Of a DNA stretch of 40,753 nucleotides, positions 1 to 7,169 are shown piece by piece. The notes below the pieces were generated by a model. That model saw nothing but the letters and a program-made list of their open reading frames with translations, made no database searches and was not told the DNA's origin. Position 1 is the stretch's first letter, and each line of letters starts with the position of its first letter. Origin of the DNA: Craurococcus roseus (GTDB lineage Bacteria; Pseudomonadota; Alphaproteobacteria; Acetobacterales; Acetobacteraceae). The stretch is taken from the NCBI RefSeq assembly GCF_039523795.1, contig NZ_BAAAFZ010000024.1, positions 1 through 40,753 on the forward strand. Reading direction: 5' to 3'. A program made the position numbers and the translations under genes.

Positions 1-395
1 GGAAAAGGGCAAAACTCCCCTCTCCGAAAACCCTATGCTGTTCTGAATGAACGCGTCCCTCGATCCGAAGGACGATGAAAGCGACGATCTCGCAAACGAG
101 CCCTTACAGGGCGCCGTTGCAAAACCGCCGCGTTGCGACTTGACCTTGTCACGCCGAGATCGGAAGGGCCGGTGCACGCACCGTCCGATCGTTCTCTTCG
201 TCGCGTCTTGGTAGAGCGGGATTTAAGCCGGCCTCTCCACCCGGTCAACCCCGAACAGCCATACATTCCACATGGAGGACGGCATGGCATCCTTGTCGTT
301 CGTTCCGTGGTGGCCCGCCAATCGAGTGGTCGCCCCGCCGTTCCTTGCCGAAGCCGCGGTTGTGGCACGTGAACCACCACCGGATGTGCCGCCGG
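1..395. other. left edge, no gene recognised
   Basis: No reading frame here gave a recognisable protein on either strand. The first 60 bases are only about 52% GC, clearly lower than the coding parts of the window. The stretch lies downstream (minus strand) of the decayed TctC gene and may be a remnant region. No tRNA, hairpin terminator or repeat was noticed. Confidence 0.4.
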
Positions 396-762
396 TCAGC
401 CATCCAGGCTCATGTCGGTCACCCGAACGACCCTGTTCCACCTTCCTACGTCCTTGGAGAGGAAGGCGCAGCACTGCTCGGGACTGCCGGCAACGATGTC
501 GACGCCGTGCTCCTCCATCTCCGCAAGGCTTCGGCGCGGATGTTGGTTGATGATGGCCGCGTTGGACACGAACAGCATTTTTGGCTTGATAAGCGTCCTG
601 CAAGGCGGGGCCGCCGCCGCGGTAGGGCATGTGCACCAGCAGGAAGCCGCCCTGCTGTCCGCGCGCAATCGGCACGATCGCCGTAGCCTTCTCGAAGCAT
701 GCGGGAGGACCACACTCCACCTGCGCGGATCGCGTCGTCCACAGGGCCAGGGCCGGACGCAC
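396..762 (-). pseudogene. decayed TctC/Bug-family substrate-binding protein
   Basis: This is a remnant of a periplasmic solute receptor of the tripartite tricarboxylate transporter (TctC, Bug) family. One minus frame carries LVHMPYRGGGPALQD, the family's hallmark around the ligand pocket (usually HVPYRGGGPA). A second frame then reads VSNAAIINQHPR and continues to a family-like C-terminus, SPEQCCAFLSKDVGRWNRVV, matching the usual TPEEFAAFIRAEIAKWGKVV pattern, and stops at 396. The two parts lie in different frames with the switch near 590. Roughly 90 codons normally present between them are missing. No N-terminus or signal peptide is visible upstream. No partner tctA/tctB genes are in the window. 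It is read as non-functional. Confidence is good for the family and moderate for the exact boundaries. Confidence 0.7.
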
Positions 763-913
763 CCTGCTGGTTCAACCGCGAAACGGCCAACGGAGCGGTA
801 GGGGCCTCATTGATCGGGTGACTCGCCGGCACCGCGACCGGGCCTCGACCGGCTCGGGGCGCGGTCGCTCCCCCTGACGCGGACCCCGGCCGCCCTCCTC
901 GCCCGATCCCGCC

Positions 914-2431
914 CTACTCCTGCCGGTAGTTCGGCGCTTCCCGCGTGACCGCCACGTCGTGGACGTGGCTTTCGCGCAGCCCCGCGGCCGTGATCCGGCG
1001 GAAACGGCAGTTCCGCTGCATCTCCGCCATCGTGGCGTTGCCGGTGTAGCCCATCGCCGCGCGCAGCCCGCCCACGAGCTGGTGCACGACATTGCCGACC
1101 GGCCCCTTGTAGCCGACCCGGCCTTCCACGCCCTCCGGCACCAGCTTGAGGCTGTCCTGCACCTCCTGCTGGAAGTAGCGGTCGGCGCTGCCGCGGGCCA
1201 TGGCGCCGATGGAACCCATGCCGCGGTACGACTTGTAGGACCGGCCCTGGTACAGGAACACCTCGCCGGGCGCCTCGTCGGTGCCGGCGAAGAGGCTGCC
1301 CATCATCACGCAGTCGGCGCCCGCCGCCACGGCCTTGGCGATGTCGCCCGAGGAGCGGACGCCGCCGTCGGCGATGGCGGGCACGCCGCCCTCCCGCGCC
1401 GCCGCCGCGCACTCCATCACCGCGGTGAACTGCGGGACGCCGACGCCGGCGACCACCCGCGTGGTGCATATGGAGCCCGGCCCGATGCCGACCTTCACCG
1501 CGTCGGCGCCGGCGCCGATGAGCGCGGCCACGCCTTCCGGCGTGGCCACGTTGCCGGCCACCACCTGCACGGCGTTGGACATTCGCTTGATGCGCTCCAC
1601 CGCGGCCAGGACGCCGCCCGAGTGGCCGTGCGCGGTGTCCACCACCACCACGTCCACCTCGGCCGCCACCAGCGCCTCGACGCGCCGGAGCCCGTCCTCG
1701 CCGACGCCGGTCGCAGCGGCGACGCGGAGCCGGCCGAGCGCGTCCTTCACCGCGTTCGGGTTGGCTTGGGCCTTGTCCATGTCCTTCACGGTGATGAGGC
1801 CGACGCAGCGGCCGGCCTCGTCCACCACCAGGAGCTTCTCGATGCGGTGCTTGTGCAGCAGGGCGCGGGCGTGCTCCGGCGTGATGTCGCCCGGCGCGGT
1901 GACGAGGTTGTCGCGCGTCATCAGCTCGTAGACGCGGGTGCCGGGATCGCTGGCGAAGCGCACGTCGCGGTTGGTGATGATGCCCACCAGGCGGCCGGAA
2001 CCGCGCTCCACCACCGGCACGCCGCTGATGCGGTGCGCGTCCTGGAGGGCGCGGACGTCGGCGAGCGTCTGGTCGGGGTGGATGGTGACGGGGTTCACCA
2101 CCATGCCGCTTTCGAACTTCTTCACCCGGCGCACCTGCGCCGCCTGCTCCTCCGAGGTCATGTTCTTGTGGACCACGCCGATGCCGCCGGCCTGCGCCAT
2201 GGCGATCGCCATGTTGGACTCGGTGACGGTGTCCATCGCCGCGGCGACGAGCGGGATGTTGAGCGGGATGTCGCGGGTGAGGCGCGTGCGGGTGTCGGTC
2301 TGGTGCGGCAGCACCGCCGAGTAGGCGGGCATCAGCAGCACGTCGTCGAAGGCGAAGGCTTCTTCAATGACGGTGCGGGCCGACTGGCCGCCGTTGGCGA
2401 CGGCGGCGTCCGGCAATGATTCGGGGGCCAT
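914..2431 (-). CDS. guaB: inosine-5'-monophosphate dehydrogenase
   Basis: This enzyme oxidises IMP to XMP with NAD+, the committed step of GMP synthesis in the cytosol. The 505-aa product has the full family layout: the first part of the TIM barrel (FDDVLLMPAYSAVLP and AAMDTVTES), a tandem CBS (Bateman) module at about residues 110-225, then the second half of the barrel. The active-site loop GIGPGSICTTR places the catalytic cysteine at residue 322, and the later RGMGSIGAM segment is the usual mobile-flap region. The ATG at 2431 is preceded by GGAAGG at a 5-nt spacing. The gene lies on the same strand downstream of rlmE, with 103 bp between them, so cotranscription with ppx-rlmE is possible. 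Length and motifs are normal and nothing suggests inactivity. Confidence 0.97.
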   Translation of the reverse strand: MAPESLPDAAVANGGQSARTVIEEAFAFDDVLLMPAYSAVLPHQTDTRTRLTRDIPLNIPLVAAAMDTVTESNMAIAMAQAGGIGVVHKNMTSEEQAAQVRRVKKFESGMVVNPVTIHPDQTLADVRALQDAHRISGVPVVERGSGRLVGIITNRDVRFASDPGTRVYELMTRDNLVTAPGDITPEHARALLHKHRIEKLLVVDEAGRCVGLITVKDMDKAQANPNAVKDALGRLRVAAATGVGEDGLRRVEALVAAEVDVVVVDTAHGHSGGVLAAVERIKRMSNAVQVVAGNVATPEGVAALIGAGADAVKVGIGPGSICTTRVVAGVGVPQFTAVMECAAAAREGGVPAIADGGVRSSGDIAKAVAAGADCVMMGSLFAGTDEAPGEVFLYQGRSYKSYRGMGSIGAMARGSADRYFQQEVQDSLKLVPEGVEGRVGYKGPVGNVVHQLVGGLRAAMGYTGNATMAEMQRNCRFRRITAAGLRESHVHDVAVTREAPNYRQE

Positions 2432-2534
2432 GGGAACCTTCCGCGTTCGGGCGCGGCGAAGCGCTGCCTTGGCGGTGCCCCTTAGACCCGATCGCCGCGG
2501 CGCCGCAAGCGCCGGAGGCAGGCGCGGGCGCGGG

Positions 2535-3221
2535 TCAGCCCTCGCGGCCGCGGAAACCGGTGGCGACCACGTAGAGTTCGCTGCTGTCCTTGCGGCTGGC
2601 GGGCGGCTTGGCGTGCCGCACGGCGGCGAAGCGGCGCTTCAGCGTGGCCAGGAAGGAGCGCTCGCTCCCCCCCTGGAAGACCTTGGCGACGAAGGCCCCG
2701 CCGGGCGCCAGCGCCACCAACGCTGTGTCGAGCGCGAGTTCGGCCAGGGCCATGATGCGGAGGTGGTCGGTCGCGCCGTGGCCCGTGGTGTTCGGCGCCA
2801 TGTCGGACAGCACCAAGTCGGCGGTGCCGCCCAACGCCTCCAACGCCGCCGCCGCGGCGGCATCGTCCTGGAAATCGCCCTGGACGATCGTGGCGCCGGG
2901 CACCGGGTCCATGGGCAGGAGGTCCACGGCCACGACCCGTCCGCCCGGCGCAGTGCGTTCCACCGCCACCTGCGTCCACCCGCCGGGCGCGGCCCCGAGG
3001 TCCAGCACGCGCCCCCCCGGGCGGAGCAGCCGGTGCTTCTCGTCCATTTCCAGCAGCTTGAAGGCGGCGCGGGACCGCAGGCCCTGCTGCTGCGCGGCCC
3101 GGACGTAGGGATCGTTGAGCTGGCGTTCGAGCCAGCGCTGGCTGGCCTTGGAGCGGCTTTTGGCGGTCCGGAGCCTCGTGGAGAGGCCCCGCCCGCCGCC
3201 AGGCGGCAACGGCGCGCGCAT
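2535..3221 (-). CDS. rlmE: 23S rRNA (uridine-2'-O)-methyltransferase RlmE (RrmJ/FtsJ)
   Basis: This SAM-dependent enzyme 2'-O-methylates a uridine in the 23S rRNA A-loop (U2552 in E. coli numbering) during late 50S assembly. The 228-aa protein shows the SAM-binding motif VLDLGAAPGGWTQV after the family N-terminus (SRAAFKLLE supplies the first catalytic Lys). The rest of the family's K-D-K-E catalytic set is represented by LSDMAPNTTGH, FVAKVFQGG and SSELYVVATGF. An in-frame TAG lies 15 nt upstream of the ATG at 3221, which supports this start. The gene sits directly downstream of the ppx/gppA-like gene, a pairing often seen in alphaproteobacteria. The N-terminal extension of about 25 residues is basic and variable. 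Confidence 0.95.
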   Translation of the reverse strand: MRAPLPPGGGRGLSTRLRTAKSRSKASQRWLERQLNDPYVRAAQQQGLRSRAAFKLLEMDEKHRLLRPGGRVLDLGAAPGGWTQVAVERTAPGGRVVAVDLLPMDPVPGATIVQGDFQDDAAAAAALEALGGTADLVLSDMAPNTTGHGATDHLRIMALAELALDTALVALAPGGAFVAKVFQGGSERSFLATLKRRFAAVRHAKPPASRKDSSELYVVATGFRGREG

Positions 3222-3233
3222 GGCGTCGGGCCG

Positions 3234-4420
3234 CTACGGGTCGAGGCGGGCGCGGACCGGCGCGGGCGNCGGGCGGGGACCGGCGCCGGCGACCGGCGGG
3301 CCGGCACCCGGGCGTCCCGCGCCGGGCCGCGGTGGGCACCGCCCCGCGGCGCGGCCGCCATCGCGTCAGCGCGCATCATGCGGATCAGCATGCCTTCCCG
3401 CAGGCCCCGGTCGGCGACGGTCAGCGAGGGCACTTGCCAAACCTGCCGGATGGCGGCGTAAACGGCGCAGCCCGGCAGGACGAACTCCACCCGCTCCGGC
3501 CCGACGCAGGGGTGCGCCGCCAAGCCGTCCCGCCCGAGCGCGAACAGATCGCCCATCGCTTGGTCGGCGACGCAAGCTTCCAGGGTGCGGCCGTCCACCA
3601 GCGGGCGGCGGTAGCGCGGCAAGGACAGCGCCACACCCGCGAGGGTCGTCACCGTGCCGCTGGTGCCGATCAGCCGCACGCCGCCGGCCCGGATCTCCTG
3701 CCCGATGCAATGCACCCGGTCGAACCGGCGGAGGTGCTCGGCCACAAGTTCCACCACCTCGCCGAAGCCCTGCTCGGTGAAGCAGGAAGCGCCGACCCGT
3801 TCGGCAAGCGTGACCACCCCGAAGGGCAAGGACACGTAGCCGATCAGCTCCGCCGCGGGGCCCCGCGGCGGCACCCGTATCCAGGCGATCTCGGTGCTGC
3901 CGCCGCCGATGTCGAACAGGAGGCCGCGCCTGTCGCCCGACTCGAGCAGCGGGGCGCAGCTCTCCATCGCCAGCTCCGCTTCCTCGCGGGCGGAGATGAC
4001 GCGCGGTCGGAGCCCGGTTTCGGCCTCCACCCGGGCGAGGAAGGCGGTGCCGTTCGAGGCGCGGCGGCACGCCTCCGTGGCGACGGCGTGGAAGCCGTGG
4101 ACCGGGCGGCGCGCCAGTTTATCGGCGCAAGAGGCCAGTGCCGACACGGCGCGGTCCATGGCGGCGTCCGACAAGCGGCCGGTCGCCGCCAGCCCTTCGC
4201 CGAGCCGGACGATGCGGCTGAAGCTGTCGACCACGCGGAAGCCGCCGCCCGGCGTCGGCGCAGCGACCAAGAGGCGGCAGTTGTTCGTTCCCAGGTCGAG
4301 CGCCGCGTAGACCGGCGCGGGGACGTGATGGTGGCCCGGACGGAGCCCGCGAGCTTCCCGATCCGCCTCGGTGGAGAACCGGACGGGGGCGAGGGTGGCG
4401 TGTGCCGCGTCGTCGGGCAT
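3234..4420 (-). CDS. ppx: Ppx/GppA family phosphatase, 3' end disturbed by an ambiguous base
   Basis: This is a member of the exopolyphosphatase/guanosine pentaphosphate phosphatase family of the ASKHA fold, acting on polyphosphate or pppGpp. The phosphate-1 loop ALDLGTNNCRLLVA lies near residue 40 and the phosphate-2 loop FDIGGGSTEI further on. Conserved EACRRASN and GTSGTVTTLAG segments are also present. I chose the ATG at 4420 (MPDDAAH) over the in-frame ATG at 4549 because conservation only begins after it. In its own frame there is no stop until 2639, deep inside rlmE. An undetermined base (N) at 3269 lies just where the family domain ends. If one base is missing there, the frame reaches the TAG at 3234-3236 and gives a protein of about 395 aa ending ARLDP, a sensible end just before rlmE. 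Whether it is Ppx or GppA cannot be told from sequence alone. Confidence 0.85.
3269..3269. other. undetermined base (N)
   Basis: This is the only ambiguous base noticed in the window. It lies in a very GC-rich run near the 3' end of the ppx gene and probably marks a sequencing or assembly problem that also shifts the frame. Confidence 0.9.
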
Positions 4421-4597
4421 GCGGCGCTCAGACCCTTTTCGTCCGGTCCAGGCGACCCCTACTTGGTGCCGTGGCCGGCCATGATCCGGCCCGGCGCCGG
4501 GGACGGCAAGCCCTTTTCGGGGCGCGGGTGTTGCAGGAGGCCTGGGCAAGCGCTAGCTCAATGCCTGAGACGCCGGACGCGGTCCTCGTCTTCCGCT

Positions 4598-4668
4598 TGG
4601 GGGATAGTTTAGCGGTAGAACTCCCGGCTCTGACCCGGGCAGCCTTGGTTCGAATCCAGGTCCCCCAG
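4598..4668 (+). tRNA. tRNA-Gln (anticodon CTG)
   Basis: A full cloverleaf can be folded. The acceptor stem TGGGGGA/TCCCCCA is 7 bp (4598-4604 with 4661-4667), with unpaired discriminator G at 4668. The D-stem is GTT/AAC. The anticodon stem CCCGG/CCGGG encloses the loop CTCTGAC, which gives anticodon CTG at 4630-4632. The T-arm is CTTGG/CCAGG with loop TTCGAAT. The start TGGGG and the CTG anticodon fit glutamine tRNA reading CAG. The CCA end is not encoded. It lies in the same window as gatCAB, which in many alphaproteobacteria amidates Glu-tRNA(Gln). Confidence 0.96.
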
Positions 4669-4697
4669 CTCGCCCCCGATACGATCAGGAACGCTAA

Positions 4698-4868
4698 AGG
4701 TCTATCGGCCCGGCCAAGCTGCCGAAACCGCCTTTGCGTCCGTATGCCCGCTCGGACATCCTGTGGGAGAGCGCGTGGCAAGTATTCCGCAAGCCCGGGT
4801 CGGTAGAGCTGGCGGTGGGGCGGTTCAGCCTAACCATCGCTCGCATCCCGTACCGGCCGGCGCCGTAG
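4698..4868 (+). CDS. possible small ORF or gene fragment, unknown
   Basis: After a TAA at 4695 an open frame of 56 codons runs to a TAG at 4866. It encodes a well-mixed, protein-like sequence that includes RPYARSDILWESAWQVF and ELAVGRFSLTIARIPYRP. There is no ATG or GTG; the only usual start is a TTG at 4734, which would leave 44 residues. I do not recognise a family. It could be the end of a gene truncated next to the tRNA, or a small gene with an unusual start. It is listed because its composition looks more like real protein than the typical shadow frames here. Confidence 0.25.
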   Translation, partial: RSIGPAKLPKPPLRPYARSDILWESAWQVFRKPGSVELAVGRFSLTIARIPYRPAP

Positions 4869-4948
4869 GAGCCCACCTAGGAGGCTATGGCCCCATCTGC
4901 TGCGGTCCTTCTGCCCTCCCCCGGAGCGTTCTACCAGACGGCACTTGC

Positions 4949-5638
4949 CTACCGACGCGCTGCAAAACCCTCCGCCCGATGCCCTCCCAACTCCCACACG
5001 GTAGGCGGCACTTCATCTCCGCGCGTTATTAAAGCGCGGATTGGACGCCCGGTGCCGAAAATATCTTCGTCCGGAAAGGCCAAGTCCCCGAACACCTGAC
5101 CGGGCATTCTTGGATTCCCAGGCATGTTGATCTCGACGGGGCCGCAGGCGAACACCGCACTGGTCATAAACAAGTTCAGCCCGCTGCGGAGGGGTTCATG
5201 GTGGATCAACCGGCGCTCCCCGCCACTAGCGAGCAGCTCGGAAGCGGTGTTCTTGTCCTCCGCCGTGAGGATGACCTCGATCATCGTAGCCATCCCCGGA
5301 GGTGCGGGGTCTATCCAGTGGAGCTTGCCGCTGTCCGAAGGGGACGGTGCCGAGAGGTGGTTTGCGGGAAAGGCGATGGAGACGAGACGGCATCCGCTGC
5401 CCATTCCGGCAGGCGGGACGGGATCACGCTCCCACTTCTGAATGCAGCGGTCGGAACCGTCCGGGCGCTCTGCAATCTCCGCCCAACGGCACCTTCCGCT
5501 TTTGTGGAAGCTAAACTTCATGACTCTCGAAAACACCCCGCGCTGTAGCAGATAGATGTCGTCGCCCTGGCTCCACAGCTTCCAAGAACTTGACTGCCGG
5601 ACGGCGGGTTTACCGACCACGAACCGTAGGTTGCCCAT
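4949..5638 (-). CDS. hypothetical protein, 229 aa
   Basis: I do not recognise a named family with certainty. The frame is open upstream to 5797, but the ATG at 5638 is preceded by GAGG at a 4-nt spacing, and the upstream part reads like low-quality translation, so I chose 5638. The N-terminus contains SSSWKLWSQGDDIYLLQRG followed by VMKFSFHKSGRCRWAEI. This resembles a family of uncharacterised bacterial proteins that begin with a Ser-rich W-x-L-W, D-x-Y, S-x-H-x-SG pattern. No membrane segment or known catalytic motif is visible. GC is about 60%, well below the neighbours, and the gene stands alone between tRNA-Gln and a GST gene. That suggests acquisition by transfer. The C-terminus (PTVWELGGHRAEGFAARR) looks complete. 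Confidence 0.6.
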   Translation of the reverse strand: MGNLRFVVGKPAVRQSSSWKLWSQGDDIYLLQRGVFSRVMKFSFHKSGRCRWAEIAERPDGSDRCIQKWERDPVPPAGMGSGCRLVSIAFPANHLSAPSPSDSGKLHWIDPAPPGMATMIEVILTAEDKNTASELLASGGERRLIHHEPLRSGLNLFMTSAVFACGPVEINMPGNPRMPGQVFGDLAFPDEDIFGTGRPIRALITRGDEVPPTVWELGGHRAEGFAARR

Positions 5639-5954
5639 AGAACCTCGCTCTGATGAGCCGTAAGAATAACGAACAGCGCTGTTGCGGTCCCCTCCTGCGC
5701 TACCGCCCGCGATGCCGCTAGCGCCAGCCGCAGTAGCCGGGAGAAGGAAGCACAGAAAAAACGGTTTTGAGGAACGATCCGCTCCGCCCGGTGTCATCGT
5801 GGGGTCGTTGACAGCGCCCCCGCCGCCGCCTCACAACTGTTGCAGACGTCACCTGCCCTTGCCGGTAAGGCTCAGGTTTCCAGCCGTTCTCAAATGCTCC
5901 GCTGCGGGTCCAGATTCCCCAGCCACCCCTCCCTTGAAAGATCGGCGCGTCGGT

Positions 5955-6584
5955 TCAGGCGAGCTTGGCCTCGAACCCCCGGCGGGTGCCTGGGCGCTCC
6001 ATCATGGTTCCGTACCAGCGCCGGACTTCAGGGAACTCCGCCAGGTCGACGCGGTGCCGCTCGTGCCGCCACGCCCAGCCCAGGATGGCGAAGTCGGCGA
6101 TGGACGGCTCCCCTTCCGTCGCCACGAACGGGCGCCCCTTCAATCGCCGGTCGAGCACGCCGTAGAGCCTGCGCGTTTCCTTACTGTACCGCTCCAGCCC
6201 GTAGCGCTGGTCGGCCGGGTCCTTGACCATGAGGAAATGGTGGACTTGGCCGGGCATTGGCCCGAAGCCGCCCATCTGCCACATCAGCCATTCCACTACG
6301 GCCATCCGTCCCCGCGCATCCTTGGGCAGGAAGCGGCCGGTCTTCTCCGCCAGGTAGATGAGGATGGCGCCGCTCTCGAAGACGCTGATCGGCTTCCCGT
6401 CCGGGCCCTCGGGGTCGACGATGGCCGGGATACGGTTGTTCGGGCTGATCGCCAGGAAGGCCGGGTCGAATTGCTCGTCCTTGGTGATGTTCACCGTCCT
6501 GACGGTGTAGGGCAGCCCCATCTCTTCCAGCGCGACGCTGACCTTGCGGCCGTTCGGCGTGTCCCAGGTGTGCAGCTCGATCAT
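5955..6584 (-). CDS. glutathione S-transferase family protein (YghU/YfcG-like)
   Basis: This is a 209-aa cytosolic thiol-transferase-type protein. The N-terminal thioredoxin-like domain (residues 1 to about 85) contains TWDTPNGRKVSVALEE, NNRIPAIVDPEGP with the cis-Pro, and FESGAILIYLAEK, which is the Glu-Ser pair that binds the glutathione gamma-Glu group. The helical C-terminal domain carries PSIADFAILGWAWRHE. The DTPNG start and the GGFGPMPGQVHHF segment are typical of the Nu-class YghU/YfcG subgroup, which uses glutathione disulfide. I chose the ATG at 6584 because an AGGGAG site lies about 9 nt upstream; a start 10 codons earlier is possible but lacks conservation. A related but frameshifted copy lies at 25286-26013. 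Confidence 0.9.
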   Translation of the reverse strand: MIELHTWDTPNGRKVSVALEEMGLPYTVRTVNITKDEQFDPAFLAISPNNRIPAIVDPEGPDGKPISVFESGAILIYLAEKTGRFLPKDARGRMAVVEWLMWQMGGFGPMPGQVHHFLMVKDPADQRYGLERYSKETRRLYGVLDRRLKGRPFVATEGEPSIADFAILGWAWRHERHRVDLAEFPEVRRWYGTMMERPGTRRGFEAKLA

Positions 6585-6828
6585 CAAGCGGTCGCTCCCT
6601 TGGCGGTGCGGCAATACCGCGGCCGAGTGCCTTAGCCCCGGCCGGCCGTCCAGGCGAGGGACGCCAGTGGTGTCGCCGCCACGCCGCGCCCTCGTTTCGA
6701 CACAAGGGATAGAAACGCCTTCACAAGGATAATCGAATTATGCATCCTCCGGTTGCGTTCCCGCGTTGGGGCGCCGGGGCCGGGAGAGGCCAAGGCGGCG
6801 CTGGGGCGCTTGGGGGATTTCAGTGGAC

Positions 6829-7125
6829 ATGCACGCCGTCGCCTTGCCGGAGGGCCGCCGGAAATCGGTCGGATTCGCCTACGCCTTGTTGGTGTTCTTC
6901 GGGTTGTTCGGGCTGCACCGGCTGTACCTGGGGCACATCCTGAGCGCCGCGGGCATGGCCGCCATCACGCTTGTTTCGCTTCCGCTGATTTGGACCGGGC
7001 TTGGGCTGCTCGGCCTCGTCTCCGTCGGCACCTGGGCCCTTGCAGACGCGCTGCTCATCCCGGGCATGACCCGGACCAGCAACGAGGTGGTGCCCGCTGC
7101 CGCCGCAGCGGAGGCGCTCGCCTGA
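6829..7125 (+). CDS. TM2 domain-containing small membrane protein
   Basis: This is a 98-aa inner-membrane protein of unknown function. A short charged N-terminus (PEGRRKS) leads into two hydrophobic helices: VGFAYALLVFFGLFGLHRLY-type sequence at about residues 13-32, and a second one spanning ITLVSLPLIWTGLGLLGL and the following VGTWALADALLIPG. The pattern G-x-x-G-x-HRxYLG between the helices, and the W-x-x-D motif in the second, are diagnostic of the TM2 family. A GTG two codons upstream (6823) is an alternative start. The gene converges on gatB and is separated from it by a perfect hairpin at 7135-7158. Confidence 0.85.
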   Translation: MHAVALPEGRRKSVGFAYALLVFFGLFGLHRLYLGHILSAAGMAAITLVSLPLIWTGLGLLGLVSVGTWALADALLIPGMTRTSNEVVPAAAAAEALA

Positions 7126-7134
7126 CTCAGCGCC

Positions 7135-7158
7135 GGGGACGCGCCGTCGCGCGTCCCC
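7135..7158. terminator. perfect 10-bp hairpin between convergent genes
   Basis: GGGGACGCGC and GCGCGTCCCC form a perfect 10-bp stem around a CGTC tetraloop. It sits between the 3' ends of the TM2 gene (7125) and gatB (7170). There is no long T-tract on either side, so it would be an atypical, possibly bidirectional, terminator or a 3'-end stabiliser. Confidence 0.7.
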
Positions 7159-7169
7159 CTTCCGCCCAC

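Noticed and set aside
959..2419. Long open frame antisense to guaB, and similar ones antisense to topA/rnr (15887-20856), the pyrB-pyrC genes (11800-14094) and the FAD/Fe-S gene (28375-31296)
   Set aside because: They are the usual high-GC shadow frames: Arg/His/Gly/Val-rich with no domain signal, opposite strongly conserved genes.
4887..5099. 70-codon plus-strand ORF with AGGAGG just before ATG
   Set aside because: The ribosome binding site is only 2 nt from the ATG, the translation is not protein-like, and it overlaps the better supported minus-strand gene.
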